Assembly: GCA_001247695.2 (NCBI GenBank)
Contig: LGRX02035125.1
Span: 1-64,000, forward strand
Origin: Cymbomonas tetramitiformis
Lineage: Eukaryota > Chlorophyta > Pyramimonadophyceae > Pyramimonadales > Pyramimonadaceae
DNA length: 64,000 nucleotides
Direction of reading: 5' to 3'
Made by a program: the position numbers and the translations under genes. Positions 45,463 to 58,209 of the stretch are shown here, piece by piece (position 1 is the first letter of the stretch; every line of letters starts with the position of its first letter). A model generated the notes under the pieces. The model was given only the letters and a program-made list of their open reading frames with translations, was not told the origin of the DNA and did not search any database.

Positions 45463-47789
45463 ATGGGAATGTTGACCCGAGCGAAGAAGTCCCTAGACAG
45501 GGACAGTGACATCGACGCATCGCTGAGGCTGTTAGACGGGGTTCGGAACAGTCCGACGGTGCGTACGCCAACTGTTCCGACCCCCGCTCCGACTTCCAAC
45601 GAGGATGCAGACGTGGCGACCAGGAAGTACTTGCAGGAGCAGAGCAGGCTGGTCGACGACATCTACAAGGCGCGTCTTCACCGCCAATGGGCCAAGGGTA
45701 TCCGCGAGGATGTCCTTGGTGACAAGAAGCACCACTTCAGGGGTACGGACGACGCTGGCCTCCTCTCCGAGCTGGTGGTGCAGCTGCGTACGGAGTTTCA
45801 TTCGGCTGGGCTGGAGCTGGCATCCTTTGACCTCGACGACCCTCTGGCTCGTGTGGTGACCAAGGTCAACGGCTTGCTCTACGACGTTCTGGCTCTGGTT
45901 GTAGAGAAGCACAGCAACGCCTACGTCTGGTTGACTGGCACCGACGCTTCGTCTGACCGTGATGGACGGCGAGCTCTTGTGGACATCATCAAGGGCTGTG
46001 TACCGGTGGCGCTACGTGAGTCGCACCAGGAGGAGCACGCCGCGTTGCGTTATCCCGCAGACACTGACCCGCAGCCCATCTTGGCTCGGGAACAGCGTCT
46101 GGTGCGGGATAACAAAGCTACGGACTGGACGCCCACCGAGGAGACCAGGAAGCTCTCCTTGTACAACCGGCTAGACCCGGTGTTTTACACCGCGGTCAAG
46201 GTGCGGTATCCTCTCGCGGCCGACCTCGCGCATGTCTCCTTGGCATCTCTCCGCTCCCTTGTGGTAGAGATCTATCAGGCTTGGGCGCAGACGAGGACGA
46301 CGGGGAAGGCGGTTTCGGGCAAGAGCGGCATCTCTGCGCAGCTCTCCAGCACGGAGTACGGCGCTCTCCTCGACAAGATCAACGAGCTTCAGGCCTTGAT
46401 GCGGCAGCAGCACGGGACGGACGCGCCACCGCCGGCGCAGCAGCAGCGGCAGCAGCCGCAGCGGCAACAGCGGCAGCAGCAGCAGCGTCAGCAGCGCGGG
46501 GATTCCGTGTCGGTACGCACCCATTGCCTGCGGTCGGTTTCGACCGTGACGACCAAAAAGCGAAGCCCTTTTGCGGAAGGTGCAAGAAGGCGGGAAAAGG
46601 TGAGCAATACCACTTCCACCGCGACTGTCCCTTGGGTGGGCGTCAGCATCCCCCACGCTCGGCTGCAGCATTCTGCACTCCCATCGTCGAGGAGGACGCG
46701 GAGGGGGTGCGGGCTTTAGCCATGTGCGCCCTGTTCCAGCAGGCGGCAGACGATGGGGCGGAGGCCTTTGCCAGTGCGGCCTCCACGTACGGGCCGCCTG
46801 CGGTGCTCTGTGCGGGTGTGGTGGGCGGGATCGACGTGTCCGCCTACGGCTTCACGGTAGAGCCGCAGCAGCCTGCTGGCGAGCCCGCAGGTGACGACAT
46901 TCATCAGCGGCTGGACGATCTCGCCGCGGAGGTCCATGCCGCGGCAAATTGCAAGGTGCACTACACGCACGCGTCCTTCCCACCACGGGCGGTTCTCGAG
47001 CCGCATGCATCGGCTCTGGTGTGCGGCCCCGCGGCAGCGGGGAACATGCCGGAGGAGCAGGATCCGGCAGGTGGTGCGGCGGCATCGGCATCCGCCGTGC
47101 CGGCCCCTGCTATACCTGTCTCGCAGGGGGAGGATGTGAAGCCCGTGCTGCTTCAATCGGCGCGGGTGACTGCCACGACGGACGGTGAGTTCCCTGGGTT
47201 CGTTCAGACTGTCAACCACGCCGCCATCGCGCCGGATGACCTCACCGGCTACGACACCGACGACTACGAGGACTTTGCCGACGGCAGCTTCCGGCTGAAG
47301 CCGCGGGGTTCGCCTCCGTCGGCCAATCATGTTTCCGGGCCGCCCGTGGACGAGCAGAGGACCTACGGTTGTGGGAAGCCACCCTGGGGCTTTCCTGCCA
47401 CGGTTGGGCCGTGGGGAATTCCTTTCCTCCTTTCCCTCGTTCTTTGCATCTCGATCATGGGGGTGGCAGCCGTGCCCGATGCTCAGTCAGCTGCGGGATT
47501 GCCTTCGCCTGGTGGTGATCTCGATTGGGAGACTCCGTCAATTTTCTCCACGAATGAATTTGTTGAATCGGTGATCCCGGCTCAGGGTTTCTTTGTGGCT
47601 GACAATGTGCCACCGCTTGAGCCGCCTGAGCCCCCTGACCTCTTTCAGGACCTTGCTCAGGCAGATTTGAGTTTCGACATGGCCTTCTTCTACGGTGTGG
47701 CTCTACATGAGAGAGGTCCTTTCGGGAACCCTCCCTTCGGGTCGGACTTGATTGAGACCACCGCTGACTACTTTGGTGCTGTCGATTAA
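45463..47789 (+). pseudogene. E4 Gag-membrane-segment protein (one frameshift)
   Basis: The first frame starts MGMLTRAKKSLDRDSD and runs open through the capsid-like region (LDPVFYTAVKVRYPLAADLA; SLRSLVVEIYQAW) into the glutamine-rich stretch. Compared with E1, ten bases are missing near 46497, moving the frame. The second frame then carries the zinc-knuckle-like cluster (CGRCKKAGKGEQYHFHRDC), the acidic patch, the hydrophobic segment (GIPFLLSLVLCISIMGVAAV) and the same end as E1. E1 and E4 are broken at different places, so an intact ancestral protein of roughly 775 residues with this domain order can be inferred. Confidence 0.83.
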
Positions 47790-47799
47790 CTTCTTGTTC

Positions 47800-48300
47800 T
47801 GTGTGCTAGGAGGCCAGCACAAGAGCAAGAAAAACGGCTAAGTACAAAACGCAAGAGTACTCGGTACGGAGTACAGTAGGACCGATCAGAATGATGTTGA
47901 TGTGAGGTGCCTAGCCTGTTGTACGGAGTACTCAGTACAGTTGAGTTATGGAAAGAGTTCCTGAATGTATAAGAACTCTAAGTGTAACCAGTTTCGGGAG
48001 ATGAACTGAACTGAATAAGTGTAACATAAAAGTAAAAAGCCGTAACTTTATACCAACTAAGCATGCACTGAAAAACAAACCATACCCCAGAATTACGACA
48101 GATTTTCCGAGTGGAGGACCAACCGAAACCATAACTCGTGCGGTCGTTTAATAAGTAGATAATAGATAAGTCCGAAACCGTAAAGAAGAGGAAAGCAAAG
48201 GGTGTAGACTCCCACAAAATGGTAATCAGTCCGTGTTTTCACGTTGCTTCCCTGTTTCTTTTGCGCAGATTCTGATCAGATGCCACCTTACCTCGCGTGA
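47800..48300 (+). promoter_or_regulatory. Probable 5' LTR and leader of gypsy-2
   Basis: It begins TGTGTGCTAGG at the E4 breakpoint and is non-coding, with GTACGGAGTAC strings (47868, 47923). It ends just upstream of the gag frame. The right boundary of the LTR could not be fixed because no 3' LTR remains. Confidence 0.5.
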
Positions 48301-49402
48301 TTGCTGTCGGAAGTGGCCAGACACTGCTTCGGCGCACTGAGCTCCGAGTACCGCGAGCTTTCTTCGGTGTTGAAGGAAGCCCGGGACGGTAAGAGCCTCA
48401 CCCTGGACGTGATAGTGGTCCCCTTAGCGCAGCTGGTGATGCCCGACAAAGGGGAGATGGCGTCGATTGGTCCGTTCCTGCGTCGCGTGCGTCAGAGTCA
48501 GGACAGACAGTCTCGCACGGTCCGCGAGTTCTGGGATGGAGTGCACCTCGCTCACGACATCGTAAGCATGCTGGCTGCCCACGAGCTCACCACTCCGGTG
48601 CCAGAAGAGGAGCTGTTGGACATATTCTTTACTGGACTGATACCGGAGGTAAGGAGGAGAGTCTTCCTTATAGCCGAGAGGCAAGGCTCTTCGGTCCTGA
48701 CTCTGAGCAGGACGGCCAGTAAAGACCGCCACAAACTCCTGACTTGGGCCATAGAAGCTGAGCGGGAGTTACGGCAGAGCCAGGATAAGACGAGCCGCTC
48801 GATCCAGCTGCTATCCCACGTAGATGTCACAGAGGAGTTGCTGGTCATGGCGACATCCGCTAGCACTCCGACACCCACAGGGCAACGACTCGGGTCCCCG
48901 GAGTACGAGGGCTGCCGTCTGTGCAAGAGCATGGGCCATTACGCCCGCGACTGTCCGCAGGCAAAGCAGCGCCCAAAAGAGTGGGCCAAGTGCCTCCTGG
49001 ACAGAGAAGAAGGCTTTCTTTTGTTGAAGCGGCCCGCATTTGGATTTTTTACTGGCCCACTTTCGGCCAGCCCGGCCAATCTTCAAATTTGCCCGCCGCA
49101 GGCGCAAAATTTTAATTTTAAGTATGGCAAGATCATAAAAATCGCACAATTTTCACGAAAATGTTCATAATCGGGACCCTTGAGAGACGGCCCGCATCCA
49201 ACAATCGAGCGGCCCGCAACCGGCCCGGGCTGACTTTAAACGGCCCCGGGCCGGCCTCTCACGGTAAGCCTTCTTCCCTGCTCCTGGAGGACACCCTGGC
49301 GTTAATAGGGGACGATTCGATGGTAGAAGAAGCTTTGGCTGCCATCGGATTGGATTTTGTCCAGGAGGACGCTCCCCAGCCCGGGGCGCCCTCCCCGCAG
49401 TA
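48301..49402 (+). pseudogene. Gypsy-2 gag (Ty3/gypsy), broken
   Basis: A short in-frame ATG (48279) is stopped by TGA at 48298. The frame then continues open through a helical gag region to a canonical zinc knuckle CRLCKSMGHYARDC. From about 49006 a GC-rich insert bounded by inverted repeats (GAAGAAGGCTT, 49006-49016; inverse 49266-49276) changes the frame. The second part reads LLLEDTLALIGDDSMVEEAL and ends at 49402. Gag would assemble the particle that packages the element RNA. Confidence 0.72.
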
Positions 49403-49468
49403 AAGGGCGCGGGCCCCGTCACAGCGGGGTCAGGGGGACAGAAGGGCCCCGCGCCGGCGTCCACAGCG

Positions 49469-52400
49469 ATGCAGGTGCTGCGTGATAGGTGGAGGAGGTG
49501 CGGGAGACACCTTAGTAGCAGCGCGAGGCGCCACCTCAAGAACCAGAGTCAGGTCAGGGAGTATGAACAGGGAGATTTGGACATGCTAGCCGCCACCCGC
49601 TCGGGAAACCCAGAGCCTCCTGAGCGGGAACAGGTCGAGCAACGCATCCAGAGAGAGCAGGCGAACTTCTGGAAGTCCGCCAGAACCCCAGCGACCGCCT
49701 CGGTTCCGCGTCCCGAGGAGCCGTGGGAGCTGCTCTGTTGGATCACCGGTGCGGACACCCGGGATAAAAACCGGTCAAGCCACACCGTTGAGCCACGGGC
49801 AGCCTACCTACAGCACTTGGTGGAGAACCAGGGGTCGGACGTTGCGAGAGTTCGCGGGCACTGGAAGTTCAGGGCTCAGCGTTTACCTCCCAGAGTTAGG
49901 AAAGCCTTTAAGGCCCAGCAGCCAGGTGCTCGCCTGCGCCCCGCCATTAGGGCGCTAGAAAGGTATCTGGAGCTGGAAGAGTCAGAGGTCCGACCGGTCA
50001 AGTCCCTTGCGCTTTGGAGAGCAGGGCAAAGGCGAGTGGGAAAGAAGCTTGGCCCTACAACTAGTAAGCCCCAGTTGAATCGAGAAGAGTTAGATAAGCG
50101 CCTGAAGCGGCTCGTCAGGGTACGTGAGTTCAATCGCCGACGCCGAGCCATTTTGGATCAGGAGTTTGGACGGTTCGTTCGCGTAGCCAAGCCCAAGCCC
50201 GTCGAGGGAGAAGAACTCTCACCACCAGAGAGAGCTTCAAAGCCCAGTCGGCCGTGGTTGACCAGAAGCAGGGCTCGCCAGGCTTTGGGTCCGAAACGTA
50301 GACCATGGCTGACTCCTGAAGACAAGGCGCTTCGAGCCTCTCGATTGCGACGCAGATACGAGTTGGAGGATAGGGACTCGGCTTCTACCACAGCAGAACG
50401 CCATGCGGACTTCCACGCCTTCGTGCAGGAGGAGTTGGATAGGGAAAATAGGGAACTTCAGCAGGACAATGAGCTGATGCACCGGGACGAGCAGGTCAGA
50501 AAGCACATAGCGGCTAAACTGGCTGCAGCATCAGTTCAGGTCGCGGTTTCCCCCCCAGACTTCCCGGAGCGCAGTGCAGTCCAGAAAGCAGTCGCCATCG
50601 GCCTGCTAGCTGACGCATGCACTTACTGCCTCCCGGACTGTGACTCCGACGCAGAAACGTCAGTCGCCCGCCTGGACTGCATAATGCAGGACGGCGATAT
50701 CAGTCCGAGCTGGTGTGAGTCCCTGGCAGCGGTGTCCTCAATGGGAGCGCGCCCGAGGAGTTTCGACAGGCACAGTCGCACACCGACGTTGCTGCTGTTT
50801 TGGGCCTGGATCGCGGGCGTCAGAGTCAAGGTGTTGGTGGATTCAGGAGCGTCCACCAATATTATCGCGAAGAGTACATTGCAGAAGCTCACCGGCATCA
50901 GGCCGGTGCGCCACGAGCAAGCCATGCGAGTTCGAGTGGCTGACGGCACCACGTATGATGCTAATTCCTGCATCAGGCCCAAGCTCCTTGCTGAGACGTC
51001 AAAGGGGGCGTACGACCAGCAGGTCGAGCTTCGGGTGATGCCCCTTGACCTCAAGGTGGATGTCATCTTAGGAGGTCCCTGGCTGGCAAACCTTTCCCCA
51101 GTTACACTGGATTATAAGAATTGGGGTTCGGTCCGGTTCACCAAGGGCAGGGAAGAGGTCGTCATCACCGGCTGTTTGCCGGGGTCCCCGGACCCCAGTC
51201 GCTCCAAGGACACGGCAATGGCACTGGTACAGGAAGTCATTTTGAGTCAACGTCGAGCTCGTCGGGACCTGCGGGCCCTCCGAAACAAGGAGGAGCAAGC
51301 TTTCGTTGTCTACCTCGGCCCCGATGGGTCTTTTGGCGCGTTGGCTTGCAACAAGGGGGGGGGGAGATTCCGACGAGGATTCCCCCAACGATGTCGTAGC
51401 AGGCCTAGCGTCAGAAGCCTCCTTCGGGTCCGAGGATAGTGAGGTCAGCGTGCGCCCCAGCACAACGGTGCAGGACGGAGCAGAGGAGTCTGAGGAGCCG
51501 GGAGGGTTGGTTTCGGACAGCTCCGAGTCCGGCTACAGTGACGTGGACGGGGCGTGTCATTTGCGGAAAGTAGGGGCAGTGGTCGAGGATATTAGGCCAA
51601 AGGGATTTGCGAGTACGGTTGACGAGGCCGGGGATCATCCTGACCCTATCAGCGTTTTCGCTAGCAAGCAGGAGGCGAACGGAGCAGTTGCATTGCTTCC
51701 GCCAGCGGTGCGTAGACAGGCGATAGAGGATCACGCAGCCGGGAAGCCACCCACCTGGCACGCTCAGGCGGCCGCGGCGCTCCAGCAGGGCCGAGGTCTG
51801 GTCGCGGAGCGTCGACCCCGAGCACGGCGTAAGCGAGTGCGTTGGCGTGACCAGGTCGCAGCAGTCGGCCAGCCTGGTGCCACCGTTCCGAGCCCTCAGA
51901 GGCAGAAGTCGAGAGCCCCGGCACCAGTCGTGCCGCCAGACACTACCCCGCCGCCAGCTCCGCGAACCACACACCAGCCGGCACCAGTCGTCGCGCCAGT
52001 CACTACCCCGCCGCCAGCTCCACGGACCATAGACCAGCCAGTGCCAGTCGTCCCGCCAGTCACTACCCCGCCGCCAGCTCCACAGACCGCAGATCAGGCC
52101 TCCCCGGAACCGCCGGAGGACGAGATAGACGAAACGGTGTCGCCAGAAATCTGGCAGCAGCTTAGGGACCTGGAAAAGGAGTTCGCAGATGTCATTTGCA
52201 CAGAGCTGCCAGACTCGGTCCAGTCAAGGGAATACAAGGCCGGCATCCGGCTCCGGCCAGATTGGAACGGGAACCCTTTGCACCGGCGAGGATACAAGTT
52301 GTCGCAGGAGGAGTTGCGGCAACTCCGGCAACAGCTAGATGAACTCTTAGCCAAAGGGTACATACGACCCTCGGCCTCGCCGTGGGGCTGTCCCGTGTTG

Positions 52401-53487
52401 ATGGTCCCCAAGCCAAGTAACCCCAAGGAGCTGCGTCTAGTCATTGACTACAGACAGATCAATGAGATCGCGATCAAGGATAAGTACCCCCTCCCAGATG
52501 TGCAGAGTCTCTTAGATGACCTACAAGGGGCTACCGTCTTCTCTACGATGGATGCCCTTTGGGGATTTTGGCAAGTCCCTATGGGAGCGGATGACGTGGA
52601 GAAAACTGCAATGACTACGCACTTTGGAGCATACGAGTGGTTGGTCATGCCTATGGGATTGTCAAACTCCCCAAGCACCTGGCAAAGGATGATGACCCAG
52701 TATCTCGGGCACCTACCCTTTTGCAGGGTATTTGTAGATGACATCATGATTTTCTCAGCTGAGGTTCCGGGTAAGAGCGCCCATGAGATACATTTCGACC
52801 ACCTCCGCCAGGTCTTAGAGGCGTGTCGAAAGAATTCCGTCTATCTTAAAAAGTCAAAGGTCAAACTGTGCAAACGAGCAGTCCAGTTCCTAGGGCACGT
52901 GGTGGATCGGGATGGATGCCGCCCACAGCAGGATAAGGTTGCGTCAGTGCGCGACTGGCCAGACCTAGAGACCGTCACACACGTGCGACAGTTCCTGGGC
53001 ATGTGTGGCTTCTACCGAAGGTACATCCAGAACTTCGCAGACATCGCGTACCCGCTGACCCGCCTCACCAAATCCGGCGTGGAATGGACCTGGGGCGAGA
53101 ATGAAAAAGCAGCATTTAAACAGCTGAAAACTGCTTTGATTTCCTCCCCAGCCTTGGCCCTACCCGATCAAAAGGGCGCAGCAGACGGTTCCAGACCCTT
53201 CTTCGTACAGACAGATGCCAGTGGAGTAGCACTAGGGGGTGTACTCATGCAGCGAGGATCGGGGACGAGGTTTGCAGCCCTTGGCCTTTGAAATCCAGCA
53301 GTTCTCCAGCGCAGAGCAGAACTATCACGCTGGGGAACGAGAGCTTTGTGCCATCCATCATTGTACCACTGTCACCTGGAGACATTATTTGATTTTTACA
53401 TCATTTAAGCTCATGGGGGGCCATAAACCCCTCCAGTGGCTCTTCGCCCCAGCTAGGGAGCTCAGCCGACGTCAAGCTCGCTGGTAG
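49469..53487 (+). pseudogene. Gypsy-2 pol: protease, reverse transcriptase, partial RNase H
   Basis: The frame 49469-51439 carries an arginine-rich region and then an aspartic protease (LVDSGASTNIIA, DVILGGPWL). A run of ten Gs (51355-51364) separates it from the next frame, which has a proline-rich 20-residue repeat (three units, 51915-52095) and a full reverse transcriptase: KGYIRPSASPWGCPVLMVPK, LRLVIDYRQIN, FVDDIMIFS (active-site DD) and LGMCGFYRRYI. A frame change near 53270 leads to RNase H (QFSSAEQNYHAGERELCAIH), where the usual TDHKPL is GGHKPL. The element stops at RRQARW (53486), so the integrase and 3' LTR are lost. It is inactive. Confidence 0.85.
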
Positions 53488-55560
53488 GCGAGAACGAGGA
53501 CAATCTAGTGTGAGTGCAGCAGTAGATATCAAATATTGTGTGCGCAGGTTGCGGAGCGCGAATAATAACAGGCGTCGCAATCGCATACATACTGATATAT
53601 CTGCATATTGACCGCTGCCTAAGCGAATATTGTGCGCGAGGATATATCGTCATATTCGCAGCTGCAGATCGTACATCGCAGCTGATCGTCACCTATACAG
53701 CGCGAGAAGGTGTGCATGCCGCATATATATGCGCAGCGATCACATATACGCGCAGATACGATTCGCAGTTGTACGAAATTCGCAATATGAGACGCGGACA
53801 CAAAAATCATCATCGGAATCATGATCCGCGCGAAAATAGCACTTGTATCATGTGCTGTTCATATGCGACAAGATGTGCTCATTATCAGCAGCGCGCACTA
53901 TCGCGATTTCGATGATCGCAATAAATCGCTTACTGTACACGACGATTTCTTTGCAGTTTTTTGATGACGATATCAGTTTGCAAAATGTCATCAAAATACC
54001 GTCAATAGTTGCAATAATCACTGATGCATCATCTGCGCGCGTCATGATATCATCTTGACAGAGTATGTGTATACTTACTGGGATTATCATGAATGATGAC
54101 GCACGATGACAGTATATTGCAGCATGCCGTACAAATCTCTGATGCTTGCCGAGTTATTATAATTCATTCACTGTCAGATTCGTATACACACCTGCAATCA
54201 TGAGTGTGTACTGCATACATGCTGTGTGAGTAGCTTGCACACACATATACGCTCAACATGACAGATAATTGAATACTCTGCAGCAACATCATATTGTGCA
54301 TTATTGAGTGTGTGGAGATTATAATGCTTGCAGCACCACATACACACACATATACTTGCAGTATACACCATCATTGAGTATATACTGGGTGCATGCAGCA
54401 GATGTACATTACATCACATGTACATTATTATACTGAGCAACTGCATTACTGTGACATGTGCATGCATTATTCATACAGCTTGATCACGATAACAGCTGTA
54501 ATGTACAAACCAGTTTGATCACGATAGCAACTGGGACATATGGCATCACATCACAATGCATCATACATTGCACAAAGCATACTGTTGTGCATGTAAGCTA
54601 TATTGGAACCCATGTAGTGTAAGGTGCCTGAAGGTGGTCTTAACACCATAATTAGCTCGACATACTCTGACGAAGGATTTGGGATGAGTATGTTCGTTCT
54701 ATGGTGGATCACTGAATGGAATGCTCACCGGAACTATATGTGAAATAAACCAAGCAACTCATCACTGTAAGATGAGAATATGCAGGATTACAATCACCAC
54801 TAAGCTGATATATATATCATGTTAGATTTATTCAGTACTTGGTATACAGATCATCCTACATGATAAATCATCTTGGTATAGTGTAATACCAGTAATCACC
54901 TGTATACAAGTGTGTATAGTGAACAATTCCACACACACTCACATGTACTCAATCAGCAAGTACATGAACATAAGTCACTGCTTAAACAAGTCACTACACT
55001 TATGCATCACTTATGTATCATTAAATATATGACCTTACACTGATTCACAAGTGTAATAAATAATCACTGACACTACTATGTAAAGTTGACAATGCACTGA
55101 CTCGAAAGTGCAATGATCAATAATCATATCAACACATGATACATAGTACCATCCAGCTTGATCACGATAGCAGCTGGATGTCAAGTGATGGCGATAGATG
55201 GGGACAGAATCAACCAACATGCTGTAGGGCTGGATGGAGAAATCTCCAGACCCGAAGGCATCATACAATGCTCATACAAAGCAGCTGGTCACTGCTGAGC
55301 ATTGTCCACACGTCTCATATATCATCGCTGGAGCAAGAATAACAACCATACTGCATTGTGACAATTGATTCAGAAATTATCAGCACAATAAGCATGTACA
55401 TTCTCAGATCAGTACCTACATATTGAACTGACAGAGGTTGTTGAGGACACACACACACACACATTGTGTTGTGTGGAACTGCTTAGATTATTATCAAGCT
55501 ATGTCCTGATATATTTGGAATATAGAGATATCACTTTGATATGCTCTCAGTGCACAGCCA
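53487..55560 (+). repeat. Long repeat copy C (5'-truncated)
   Basis: It starts inside the repeat (equivalent to about 41404 in copy B) with GGCGAGAACGAGGAC. It keeps the hallmark blocks GATCACGATAGC, GGCTGGATGGAGAAATCTCC and CCAGACCCGAAGGC in the same order, with much divergence. It is non-coding. Confidence 0.75.
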
Positions 55561-56814
55561 TATGCCCAAATATATCATAGGTTCTGATAAGTTATCACTT
55601 AAGTGGTTAACCCGCTTACAGTTGATACACCTAATAAATCATTGGGAAGTGGACCAACTTCCATGGGTTTCAAATCAGCAAAACCCATATATATGCTCAA
55701 CCATAGATGTTAACCATCAGAAATATTCACTATATTGCCATGAAAAATATCATGTGCAAAAGTGAGATAAGTTGCATTAGTTCTGTAACTTGCAACTTCC
55801 ACACACACCGAGATATATTACTGAGGTAAATATTTAATGGCCCATAAAGGTGGAAAATGGGTAAAAATCGTTGGCGATAAATTTCAAAACTGAAATTCCG
55901 ACCCCATTTTATTTCGAATTATGATTTTATACCTATTAAGGTATCTGAAAAACATAATGAGCCTGGTCATATCTCGTGTAACACCCTAACCATCAGGTGT
56001 GTAACATCTAGGGGTATACAATGTTGCTGTACTAAAATGCGTGAAAAACTCACACGTTAGATTTGAAAATGATGTTATGGTCATCATTTTTTTTCGTTAC
56101 TCTATTTTATTAGCTATTGAAAAATATGCTCAAAATAGTACAGCACCTGTAACGCCCTAATATTACCTATATTCACGTGTACAGTATGTTACAGGGGTGT
56201 AACATACCTCTAAAAACCGCGTGATACACAATGAAAAATTGAATGCAGTTTTGCTTAAATATCTTTGCAAAATGTTCATACTGCTTTAATTTAACATATT
56301 TTAGGGTTACTGATGGCAAGTAACACCCTAATATCACTGTGGGAGATAAGGGTCACTGTAACGTTACATACCCTAAATGCCACCTATATAATAGGAAGCA
56401 CTTCGTGTTTGGCATATATGTCATGCTGAAATCAGCACAGCCATGACAATATTTCGGGCTACAACCCAAAAACTGTAGGGCAACAACCCAAAAACTGTAG
56501 GGCAACAACCCAAAAACTGTAGGGCGACAACCCAAGAACTGAAGGGCTGCAACCCTAAAACTGTATACGCTGCTTCCTATAAGGACTGCATGCTAATCAT
56601 GAGGTATAAAGGCACCTGACAACTGCCTATGTGTATTCACACTTCCTTGAGGGGGGAAGAAGGTGGATATATATATACATACATAACCTCATTATAATGT
56701 ACAAATATACTACATGAACAAAACATAGATATATATACCATATATATACACACACACACACACACACTCACTCAGACAATTGAGGTATTTTTGGTGTTGT
56801 GTTTTGTTTTTTAG
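55561..56814 (+). promoter_or_regulatory. Chromovirus leader (second copy)
   Basis: It holds repeated GTAACACCCTAA strings (near 55977, 56150 and 56322), a 23-bp tandem repeat around CAACCCAAAAACTGTAGGG (five units, 56455-56565), the polypurine run GAGGGGGGAAGAAGGTGGA (56649-56667), and TA/CA simple repeats just before the gag ATG at 56815. Confidence 0.6.
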
Positions 56815-58204
56815 ATGGCAGACGAATCAGACATTCCAGCTATCAATGCAGATCCGTCAACATGGTTCTTTGACATCTTAGGTTCCTACGATGCCTGCAG
56901 TCGGTTCAAGATACCCAAGTGGCTCACTGGTTATGATAATACCCAGACCAGATTCGACCAAATAGGGTACTTCGATAATATCAGTCGCATGAGGCCCGAC
57001 ATGAGCAGATATAGAGATCCTGAAAATGAACCACAGGAACCAGTCGAGGAGTATACAGAGGAACATGCTCCAACAGTTTTCACAGATCCTGATGATGATC
57101 CTATACCAGCACCAGCTCCATCCACTTTAGTTCCAAAGGTGAAAATGACACCACCTAAGGAATTTAAGGCAGGACAGGATGCAGAGGTATGGTTGGACAC
57201 AGTGGATAGATATTTCCAGTTCACTTATCCAGGAGTTCCAGACAAGGACCTGATCACAGTATTCCTGACACTCATACAGAACAACGACCGACATTATTTC
57301 CAGGTCGTGGCAAAACAACCAGATGCCACATATGAGAAGGTCAGAAGGATTTTCCTCAGTCAGTTTGGCAACCCCCCATAAAAAATCAGTGGCTAAAAAA
57401 CACCTAATGGCGCTGAATCAAGGGAACCAGACTTTCTCAGACTATCTACGCACGTTCACGTCACTGGCTGCATTAGCAGCAGTTGATCTGGATGATGTGT
57501 TGATAAAGGACAGATTTGTCAGCAGTATGGATTCTGATCTCCGAAAACAGTTCCATCTCAGATTCCTTACAGAAGACGAAAGGAATAATCTGTCGTGGTC
57601 ACAAACCACACAGATCCTGCTCGACTTGAATTACGTTGTTCATTCGAAGCAGTCAGAGACCCTACATTATCGGGGGCAAAAGGAGCAGTCATCAGGAGGC
57701 CCAGTCAGAAAGGAGAAGGACAAAGGGCGTGGCAGAAAGCCATATGACAGATCCAATAGGAACTGGAATCAGAATCAGAATGGCAATCAAAATCCAAATG
57801 CCGCCAATCAAAATCGGAGCAAAGGAAAAGGTGGAAAAGGCAAAGGGAAAGGGAAAGGAAAAGGAGCAGCACCAAATCCTCCTCAGCCTTGCCAACGTTG
57901 TGGTCGTACCAATCACGCCACAAAGGATTGTTTCTCCACCAGGACCCCAGATGGAAAAGCCATACAAGGCAAGCCTCCTGCTCAGAATCCTTTCAGGAGA
58001 CAGCAGCAACAGAATCAGGGTGCTAAGAATGAGTCTGGCAAACTCGTCAACACGATCAACACCCTGGTTAAGGAGCTAAAGAGTCAGCACAGCATCAATG
58101 CAGCAATTGCAGCTCCAGCTCCAATTCCAGCTTCAGCTCCAGCTCCTCAGGAAAACTCTCAGGGTACTGCACAGGTACCAGTGATGAGAGCACCCCCAAG
58201 GTAA
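56815..58204 (+). pseudogene. Chromovirus gag, one frameshift
   Basis: The first frame (MADESDIPAINADPSTWFFD, 56815) reads to GNPP near 57378. A six-C run there causes a slip, and the continuation (SVAKKHLMALNQGNQTFSDY) is in the next frame. It leads through the capsid region to a lysine/glycine run and a canonical zinc knuckle CQRCGRTNHATKDC (57889-57930), then a proline/alanine tail ending at 58204. Gag makes the retrotransposon particle. A single-base expansion of the C run explains the break. Confidence 0.85.
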
Positions 58205-58209
58205 ATCAG

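Larger units (their letters stand above)
44808..47799 (+). mobile_element. E4: second copy of the E1 family, 3' end lost
   Basis: The 5' LTR is 44808-45059 and matches E1. The gag region follows without the 2.1-kb insertion. Similarity to E1 stops at CTTCTTGTTC (47790-47799), just after the gag stop, where gypsy-2 begins with TGTGTGCTAGG. There is no 3' LTR, so a target duplication cannot be tested. Confidence 0.87.

Noticed and set aside
45204..45509. 101-codon frame upstream of the E4 gag (and its equivalent at 22433 in E1)
   Set aside because: It overlaps the start of gag in another frame, is proline/leucine-rich, and has no counterpart in E2 or E3. It is probably leader sequence.
57692..58009. 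Minus-strand frame opposite the chromovirus gag zinc-knuckle region
   Set aside because: It is a shadow of the lysine/glutamine-rich gag sequence.
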